Shown: positions 11,787 to 17,877 of the stretch, piece by piece
Position numbering within the stretch: position 1 is the stretch's first letter
How the letters are laid out: every line of letters begins with the position of its first letter
Assembly: GCA_003170325.1 (NCBI GenBank)
Contig: PMZP01000085.1
Coordinates: forward strand, 1 to 17,877
Direction of reading: 5' to 3'
DNA: 17,877 bases
Source: Candidatus Tayloriibacteriota bacterium
GTDB taxonomy: Bacteria > Patescibacteriota > Minisyncoccia > Phycocordibacterales > PALSA-1337
Program-made: the position numbers and the translations under genes
Notes under the pieces: generated by a model
The model's input: only the letters and a program-made list of their open reading frames with translations
What the model was told of the DNA's origin: nothing
Databases searched by the model: none

Positions 11787-12536
11787 TTAATACTTCGGTC
11801 CTGATCTTCGACTATACATCCACCAGCCGATCAGTCCCAGAATCACGATGATGAGCAATATCCAGAACCAGGTATAACCGGAAAAGCTTGTTCCGGAAGC
11901 ATTGACTGCCGCCACTTGTGAAGCCGAAACTGCCGCCGCAGCCGCTTGTGCCGGCGTCGTAGACACGACCTCGCCATTGATGGTTGTTACCGGAGTGAGA
12001 TCATTTGTAACAGAGGCTTTTGGAGTGACTTTAGGACTGACATTGGGAACAACAGTGGCCGCCGTTACTACAACCGATGCGCCTGTTCCGATCATGGCCG
12101 TCTGACCGCTTTTCTGAAAGGCTTGCGAACCATTTCCTATCGTGATCGCGCCACTTCCTGATTTCATTGCCGTAAAGGTAATGGTTCCAAAGGGTGTTTG
12201 TGAAGTGATTCCCCCGGCATATCCAGCCGTTTTGGTCAAAACCCCGTTGACATTGTCTATGGAATCGTACCCAGGTTGAGTCAATGACATCCAACTGCTT
12301 CCGATATTGAACGATGTCACTTGCAAGAGATCAGCCGGATAATTGATCTTCACTTGTTCGGCGTAATCGCTCGCACCATTGGGATTGACCGCTATAACGA
12401 CATTAAACTGCTGTCCAGCCGCGATTTTGACGTCTGTAGGCGTAATTGAAGCTGTCGTGGTAGCCAATGCTGGTAAAGCGAACAATATCGCTCCCAAAGC
12501 CAATGTTGCAATACTCATTAAGGATGATTTCTTCAT
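11787..12536 (-). CDS. Membrane-anchored cohesin-like domain protein
   Basis: This is a 249-residue protein. It has a signal peptide (1-25, ending ALA-TTT) and a cohesin-like beta domain (about 28-158). The domain opens with ITPTDVKIAAGQQFNVVIAVNPNG, then YAEQVKINYPADLLQVTSF, and a late GTITFTAMKSGSGAITIGNGSQAF strand pair, the pattern of type I/II cohesins. A Pro/Thr/Ala-rich linker follows (about 160-218), then one transmembrane helix (222-241) and a short basic cytoplasmic end SRRSGPKY. The protein should therefore be held in the membrane with the domain outside. Cohesins bind dockerins, and the gene 18 bases upstream encodes one. A related carbohydrate-binding or adhesin beta-sandwich is the main alternative. 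It is the last gene of the surface operon. Confidence 0.75.
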   Translation of the reverse strand: MKKSSLMSIATLALGAILFALPALATTTASITPTDVKIAAGQQFNVVIAVNPNGASDYAEQVKINYPADLLQVTSFNIGSSWMSLTQPGYDSIDNVNGVLTKTAGYAGGITSQTPFGTITFTAMKSGSGAITIGNGSQAFQKSGQTAMIGTGASVVVTAATVVPNVSPKVTPKASVTNDLTPVTTINGEVVSTTPAQAAAAAVSASQVAAVNASGTSFSGYTWFWILLIIVILGLIGWWMYSRRSGPKY

Positions 12537-12554
12537 GATGATTATCTGAAATTA

Positions 12555-13226
12555 TTAGTTAGTCCAATTTGCCATAAGGGCGACGAAATCCGTGATATCG
12601 ACTTTTCCGTCACCGTTGAAGTCGGCGGCATTGCCAGTTCCCGTCTGACCCCAATCAGCCATCAGGATGACAAAATCCGAGATATTGATATGTCCATCTA
12701 GATTTGCGTCGCCTTTACTGAACATTGATACGCCACTACCTCCTCCACCTCCACCGCCACCTCCATAATTAGGAGCCGGGCTGTAATTGGGACTAGCTGA
12801 AGGTGCGGCTTGATTGATTGCATACAGATACGATGCGACAGTCGAAGAAGCGTTGCCCGTATAACATGAGATAGCTTGTATCTCCAGAGAAGAACCGACT
12901 GCTATCGGACTCGAATCGGAATAAAGCGTTCCGGTAGAACAGCTCGGCGTATTAATTCCATCAGTAGTGTAATAGATGCTTGTGGCACCGCTCGCTGTCA
13001 AGGTCACGCTTTGCGCTGAATTATAAGTTCCAGCACCGGGAGTCGCTACTGGTGGACTGGTCAGAACCCCATTTAGGCCGCCTCCTCCCAGATCGCCGGT
13101 TAGAGTATTGGAACCTCCCGCAGTCAGAGTTCCATGATATGTAGATGCTTGGACATTATTGCTTGCGAGAAGAAACACGAACGCCAGTCCGATCAATACA
13201 GTTGATTTTATGATGATTTTATTCAT
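12555..13226 (-). CDS. Secreted chitobiase-C-like / dockerin protein
   Basis: This is a 223-residue protein. It has a signal peptide (1-28, ending VQAS). A chitobiase/beta-hexosaminidase C-terminal-type domain covers about 57-136 (SPPVATPGAGTYNSAQSVTL, SIYYTTDG), with two Cys (96, 121) that could form a disulfide. A Pro/Gly linker includes nine consecutive Gly, and a C-terminal type I-like dockerin covers 172-221. The dockerin has two calcium loops, D173-N175-D177...D184 (GDANLDGHINISDF) and D202-N204-D206...D213 (DFNGDGKVDITDF). Each is followed by the FVxLMAxW helix. No catalytic domain is present, so this looks like a structural or binding subunit. It is likely to dock onto the cohesin-like protein encoded 18 bases downstream; the giant protein gene ends 12 bases upstream. 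Confidence 0.88.
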   Translation of the reverse strand: MNKIIIKSTVLIGLAFVFLLASNNVQASTYHGTLTAGGSNTLTGDLGGGGLNGVLTSPPVATPGAGTYNSAQSVTLTASGATSIYYTTDGINTPSCSTGTLYSDSSPIAVGSSLEIQAISCYTGNASSTVASYLYAINQAAPSASPNYSPAPNYGGGGGGGGGSGVSMFSKGDANLDGHINISDFVILMADWGQTGTGNAADFNGDGKVDITDFVALMANWTN

Positions 13227-13238
13227 GATTTTCTTTCG

Positions 13239-16200
13239 TTAGGATAATGTCGACTGTGAATAGCGGACGTTAAGAATGTCACCCCCAATCGGTAGCGATC
13301 GTGTGCCAGTGGCAACTTCGCCGGATGTATCAAGAGTAATGGTAAGCGGCGTGCCTGTCAGTGGAAGATATGGAGGACCGACGTGAGGGTTGTTGTATAC
13401 CACGTCAGCATTCTTAGTAGTGAAAGTCTGTATTGCGCCTGGATACCATACCCCGCCGACATTAGACCACGCTACAAAGTAGTAAGGAGTGTTTGGCATA
13501 ACTGTAGGAAGACCAGAAACTGATGAGAGTTGGGCAGAGAAAGTATGACCAGCTGTTATGGCACCAAGATCAGGTGTTGAATAAACATCAGCTGGAAGTG
13601 TTGGACTTGCAGTGGAGAATGTGGCTGTCGAAACCCAGAATGAATGCCCTGTTGCATCAGAAGGTCCATTTGTGCCATTCAATGTTGCATCAGACGATGT
13701 TATGTCGCTAGCTGACCCTGTAATAGGGTTAGAAGCAAGAGGCGGTATGAGTGCGAACACAGCAGATAGCGTGTGTGGTGCGATAACGTTTGCGAATGTG
13801 TAACTAGCGATTGTGTCTCCTGTGATCCAGACAAATCCTGCTCCAAGTGGATTGATTACAGAAACACCGTCAACTAACACATCTGAAATATAGTTGCCGG
13901 AATCTGCATCAATTTCATACTTCGGATTACTACCTGATGGCACAACTGCGCTTATCGAACCGCCGGCATTAGATGTATAGGTGATCTTCTGGTTGTCAGA
14001 AATCACTGTGAACATTTCTGACTCAGCCGGAAGCATCTGGTTACCAGCCAAATCAGTGATCTTATACCCCCAAGCATCTACGATATATTTCGTGTTGACC
14101 TGATTTACCAAGTTTCCTGTATAAGTCAGAGTCCAAACATTTCCAGAGACGGCAGCATCTGTGATCGTAACACCGGCAACTTGTGAAGCCGTTGTGTAAT
14201 CAGAACCAATGACTGCATAGACGGCAAGTTTGCTGGCAATTTCTGATACAGGGTAAATAGTCACACTATCATTGCTCGTAAGTTGAACGGGCTCACTGAA
14301 AGTATAAGTAATCGTTCCTCCTGTTACTGTTCCTGACTGGACAACTGTCGCCGTCGGAGGAGTGTTGTCCGTTGTGAATGTGGCAATCAAGGTCGTCTTG
14401 TTTCCAGCGATATCTGAGAATGTTGCAACCAAACTATGTGTACCGGACGAGAAATCAGGCCTGCTCGTCTGGTTCATATAATTCCAAATATTAGCACCGC
14501 TATCATAAACCATCTCACCGTTTGCCGTTGTGTTTCCATCAATATAAACAGGAACACTGGCAGTATTCAATTCGGTCTCATCCGTGACAACAACACTCAT
14601 TGATTGGAATACGTCTGCACCGTCCAGCGATAGCGGAGGAAGAGCATAAACATTGTCCGTTGGAGTCAGGATTGTGATCCCTGCTGGATGCAGTTTAGTT
14701 ACCATAGTTAATTGTCCACCAACTGGAGCAATTCTGTCACCGGCTACGATAAGCTTGAAAGTCACGACAGTACTGTTACCGGCGATATCATGGATTGTGC
14801 CCGTAACAGTATAAGTCCCTAACGGATAGTTCCCCGGAACGATCATATCTGATTCATGAAGAGCTAGAGTATATTGAGCACCATCCAAAAGTTTGATCGC
14901 TGTAGTACCATCGGCTTTGATGTAAGCGAACGGTTGAGTGCCGGCGGCGGCGGCATCGAGATAGGTTTGATACTCTGGTGGATAATTAGTTGAATAGAAT
15001 GTCTGCAAATCAGCGGTCTGACCGTTTGTCGGTACTAAAGTTAACGCTACATTTTCGACTTTCAGAGCTTCTGAAGCCGCTGAACCGGAAGTGAATTGAA
15101 TTGTATAATGTGTGTTCGGATTATTGTCAGTATTCAGAGTATAGCCATTTGTCATATCCCCAGACATTGGATTACTATTCTCCGTAAAGCCGACGATATT
15201 TAGAGTTGGAGGAGTTCTGTCTTCAACAATGACAGTTCCCGAATTAGTCGCAAGGATCGTTGTAGGAGTGACAGCGTCTACTAGATTAACCACCAACGGA
15301 TAAGAACCTGCAGTGTCAGAAATCACATAGATATTAGTAGACACATCATATCCGGCCGGAACTGGAAAACCACCAGTAGGTCCCCAACCTGTAACGTTGA
15401 TGTCATACCAATTTCCTGAAGTATCCTTTGCCCAGAATTGTATACGGTTATTGGCACCAATCGAATTGATACGAACATTAGCAGAAGCGGCATCGCCTAT
15501 ATTCTGTAACCTAACTTGAATCGGCAGTAAACCACCGGTGACGAGTGAATCGAGATCAGCATTGTTATTAGCCTTACCATTTGTTTCAGAGATCAAAGAA
15601 GCTGATTGTGCGATAGTATCTGTCGTTGGAACAGTGAGGACAAGATTGGCCGCTGTGATGTGGAATGTTTGTGATACATCTGTAGCCGCTTCGTAGTTAT
15701 CATTACCAGCTTGTGAAGCTACGACTGTGCAGTTTCCGCCGGCTATGATATGAACCGTGTCCCCCGTCACACTACAAATACCTGTCGACGGAGTCGAGAA
15801 TGTAACTGAATTACCAGACGAACCGCCCGTGGCACTCACTGTGAAGTCGGCATCTCCGTAAGTCATATCGGAAATAGTCGGAAAACTAATATCCTGGCTG
15901 GCTTTGTTAACCGACAATGAACCATTTTCATAATCATAAGGAATCGTGTAATTATCCAATCCCGAACCTTGAGCATCGCTTGGCACTATCAAATACGGCG
16001 AACCAGAAACCAGGGCAGTAGAAGCAGAACCATCACTAGTTAAGGTGACAGAAGAAACGCTATCGCTATCTAACAAACCGCTAACTGTGAACCCTGTAGT
16101 TGTCGCACCAAGCACTAACTCCGTACCATATGTCTTAGCTAAGTTTTTGGCAGTGATCGTTAGAGGTGCCAAGGTAATGTTAGCTCTAGTGTTGGCAGTG

Positions 16201-17877
16201 GTGATATCACCTAGAGTGTAATTGCCCGCATCAGTACCACCGAGAATAATATCAGTGACAGTGATCGTTTTGTTATTACCGACATCTTTATTATCAAAGT
16301 TAGCTATACCTGTAGCGGTCACTGCATCAGGACTAATAGCCCCATTCACCACGAGATCAACTGTAGCATTCGTAGTACCATCATAAGTCTTATCATGACC
16401 CGTCGCTGAAACAGTTACAGGTGCGGGGTTGATAACGCCAGTAGTGTCGTTAGTGTAGGTGATTGCATAGTTAGTGGAATCATCTACCTGACTAATACTA
16501 TCAACGATAGGTCCGCTCGGAGTCAAGATCTTATTAGGACTACCTGCAACGTTCGCGTTGTCATAAGTCTCAATGAATTTAGCAGTATCTCCTGCAACAA
16601 TAGGAGGAACAATTTCAGGTATCGCCGCCGCGCTTGTATTTGTATCATAGAGTTTGGTATTCGGTTGCGCCGTCACTGTTATAGGTAGTGCAGTGATATC
16701 ACCAGTCAACCCTGTCGGCTGGGTCAGAGTGTAATTAGTCGCAGTCGTACCAGATAAGCTCAATCCGCTCACAGTGACTAGTTTGGCAGTTCCGACGTTC
16801 TTATCAGCGAAAGCTCCCACGGGAGTTCCCGTAACTGCCACATCATCGCCAGCTATAGCATCAGAGAGAACAGGTGTACCGCTAATAGTTGCTACTGTAG
16901 TGCCATCATAAGGTCTGCTGTCTGCAGTCAAACCAGAGATCGTGAGAGGACCAGCTTGCGTGATCGTGAAATTATTCGAGCTGTATGTCAGAACATAATC
17001 ACTATCAAGCGCTAGATTTCCTTGATTGATATTATATTGTCCAGCATTTTCACCAGAATCTCTCGATAATGCACCCGAGAATGTATCATCGCCATACGGT
17101 GCGTTTGATGGAATAACTTTATAAGTCAACACTGGATCAGAAGCTCGATACACTTTTGTCTGCAAATCAGCCACAACAGAGATCGGGGCACGACTGATCG
17201 TCAAAGTCTCACTCGTCGTAGCCGTATATCCAGGATCCGTAACTTCACCATAGGCAGTGTATGTTCCAGCATGCGTCGGTGCTGTCGTTGAAGGACCATA
17301 AGTCGTGCCGCTTATACCGGTGTATGTAACAGTTGTGGAGAGACCGATGGGATCTGTTGTGGTACTAACAGGCCTCGGCGTACCATTATAGGTCTGTGTT
17401 AAGCCACTTAACGTGATAGTCGAAGTAGCCGTGGTGTTGATGTCATAACTGGTCGAGTAAGAACCGCCGACGGAATTAGACGGGATCTTGGCCTCTACGA
17501 TGATCTCGATCTGTCTGCCTCCAAAAGTGCTGTTCAGGTCGACGTTCGGATTGAGATCCATTATGTCGCTATACGTGTTCGCGGCAGTTATGGGAAGAGC
17601 ACTCGCCTCATTCGCGGCATTAGTAGATTGCGCGGAATAGAACCGCATATTGCCTCCGGCAAAAATCGTATTGGATCCGCTTAACCAATCTGCGAATTTC
17701 ATCTTCAAAAGGGTCTCATTATGCGGAGCAGTATTAGGGACAGTGACGTAAAAGACCCATCTCCAACCATGGTCAAAAGTATTGTCGGCGACCGCGGCTG
17801 AACTACTAGCGTTGGCGATTTGTTGGATACCATCTACAAAGACAGTGCCGGGGTCATAAGCCTTAGCACTATCGATT
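13239..17877 (-). CDS. Giant MBG/YDG/Ig-like repeat surface protein (5' end outside window)
   Basis: The frame is open to the right edge, so at least 1545 residues are present and the true start and signal peptide lie beyond 17877. The TTG at 17708 is only an internal codon. From the N-terminal side, after a non-repeat region, there are MBG-type repeats (TQTYNGTPRPVS; VYRASDPVLTYKV). YDG-type repeats follow, with RPYDGTT, KLYDTNT and KTYDGTT at about 16910, 16650 and 16385. Next come another MBG unit (AKTYGTELV) and a TYGDADFTVSA...GICSVTGDTV Ig-like unit. Several Ig-like segments follow (DRTPPTLNI, DNTPPTATV...TYTFSEPV), then an InlB-B-like ITYTSNAGGSISA...HTLSAVF unit and an Fn3-like region (GPSDATGHSFWV...TPYYFVAWS). 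No enzyme domain, dockerin or membrane anchor is seen at the C-terminus. It is probably an adhesin or cell-contact protein. Confidence 0.85.
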   Translation of the reverse strand, partial: IDSAKAYDPGTVFVDGIQQIANASSSAAVADNTFDHGWRWVFYVTVPNTAPHNETLLKMKFADWLSGSNTIFAGGNMRFYSAQSTNAANEASALPITAANTYSDIMDLNPNVDLNSTFGGRQIEIIVEAKIPSNSVGGSYSTSYDINTTATSTITLSGLTQTYNGTPRPVSTTTDPIGLSTTVTYTGISGTTYGPSTTAPTHAGTYTAYGEVTDPGYTATTSETLTISRAPISVVADLQTKVYRASDPVLTYKVIPSNAPYGDDTFSGALSRDSGENAGQYNINQGNLALDSDYVLTYSSNNFTITQAGPLTISGLTADSRPYDGTTVATISGTPVLSDAIAGDDVAVTGTPVGAFADKNVGTAKLVTVSGLSLSGTTATNYTLTQPTGLTGDITALPITVTAQPNTKLYDTNTSAAAIPEIVPPIVAGDTAKFIETYDNANVAGSPNKILTPSGPIVDSISQVDDSTNYAITYTNDTTGVINPAPVTVSATGHDKTYDGTTNATVDLVVNGAISPDAVTATGIANFDNKDVGNNKTITVTDIILGGTDAGNYTLGDITTANTRANITLAPLTITAKNLAKTYGTELVLGATTTGFTVSGLLDSDSVSSVTLTSDGSASTALVSGSPYLIVPSDAQGSGLDNYTIPYDYENGSLSVNKASQDISFPTISDMTYGDADFTVSATGGSSGNSVTFSTPSTGICSVTGDTVHIIAGGNCTVVASQAGNDNYEAATDVSQTFHITAANLVLTVPTTDTIAQSASLISETNGKANNNADLDSLVTGGLLPIQVRLQNIGDAASANVRINSIGANNRIQFWAKDTSGNWYDINVTGWGPTGGFPVPAGYDVSTNIYVISDTAGSYPLVVNLVDAVTPTTILATNSGTVIVEDRTPPTLNIVGFTENSNPMSGDMTNGYTLNTDNNPNTHYTIQFTSGSAASEALKVENVALTLVPTNGQTADLQTFYSTNYPPEYQTYLDAAAAGTQPFAYIKADGTTAIKLLDGAQYTLALHESDMIVPGNYPLGTYTVTGTIHDIAGNSTVVTFKLIVAGDRIAPVGGQLTMVTKLHPAGITILTPTDNVYALPPLSLDGADVFQSMSVVVTDETELNTASVPVYIDGNTTANGEMVYDSGANIWNYMNQTSRPDFSSGTHSLVATFSDIAGNKTTLIATFTTDNTPPTATVVQSGTVTGGTITYTFSEPVQLTSNDSVTIYPVSEIASKLAVYAVIGSDYTTASQVAGVTITDAAVSGNVWTLTYTGNLVNQVNTKYIVDAWGYKITDLAGNQMLPAESEMFTVISDNQKITYTSNAGGSISAVVPSGSNPKYEIDADSGNYISDVLVDGVSVINPLGAGFVWITGDTIASYTFANVIAPHTLSAVFALIPPLASNPITGSASDITSSDATLNGTNGPSDATGHSFWVSTATFSTASPTLPADVYSTPDLGAITAGHTFSAQLSSVSGLPTVMPNTPYYFVAWSNVGGVWYPGAIQTFTTKNADVVYNNPHVGPPYLPLTGTPLTITLDTSGEVATGTRSLPIGGDILNVRYSQSTLS

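Noticed and set aside
13330..13380. LPLTG in the C-terminal tail of the giant protein, read as a sortase sorting signal.
   Set aside because: No hydrophobic segment or basic tail follows; about 35 polar residues come after it, so it does not fit a sortase substrate.
17700..17708. Start of the giant protein at TTG 17708 or ATG 17702.
   Set aside because: The same frame continues without a stop to the window edge with protein-like sequence (VFVDGIQQIANASS, WRWVFYVTVPNT), and there is no signal peptide at either codon.

Overview
The window looks like a chromosomal segment of a small-genome bacterium of the Candidate Phyla Radiation (Patescibacteria, most likely Parcubacteria-like). This is an inference from general traits: short genes, poor Shine-Dalgarno sites, a mix of AT-rich intergenic repeats and GC-rich core genes, secreted coiled-coil or Ser/Thr-rich proteins of no known family, a GFALIELL-type prepilin, and cohesin, dockerin and MBG/YDG-repeat surface proteins. 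TGA, TAG and TAA all close recognisable genes, so there is no sign of a recoded TGA.

Layout. Bases 2-151 are the 3' end of a gene resembling a family 2 glycosyltransferase. It faces two minus-strand envelope genes (1522 to 275): a signal-anchored 111-aa protein and a secreted 294-aa coiled-coil protein. A divergent promoter region (1523-1730) leads into dnaB (1731-3140) and recR (3163-3882). These converge on rplU (4276-3959) across a bidirectional terminator. Upstream of rplU lies dinB (DNA polymerase IV, 5714-4350). A strong consensus promoter then drives a plus-strand type IV pilin-like gene (5877-6344), followed by a terminator and about 270 bp with no supported gene.

The middle is a minus-strand block: a 68-aa gene, lexA, a VOC/glyoxalase-fold protein and a 132/138-aa unknown. 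The 68-aa gene (8556-8350) has a promoter whose 18-bp spacer is exactly a Gram-positive-type SOS box (GAAC-N4-GTTC). With recR, dinB, lexA and rmuC, this makes a loose DNA-damage/replication neighbourhood. rmuC (9770-8628) and a yqeY/GatB-like gene (9831-10418) are divergent around a palindrome. Related palindromes lie at the 3' end of rmuC and between dinB and rplU.

The right third is accessory. It has two overlapping unknown genes (10473-11176), a coiled-coil protein with tandem 21-bp/heptad repeats (11611-11231), and a three-gene minus-strand surface operon. That operon encodes a giant MBG/YDG/Ig-repeat protein (its 5' end is outside the window, 17877-13239), a secreted chitobiase-C-like/dockerin protein (13226-12555), and a protein with a cohesin-like domain and a C-terminal membrane anchor (12536-11787). 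A membrane-held cohesin beside a dockerin and a giant adhesin-like protein suggests a minimal non-covalent surface-display system, and it is the most notable feature here.
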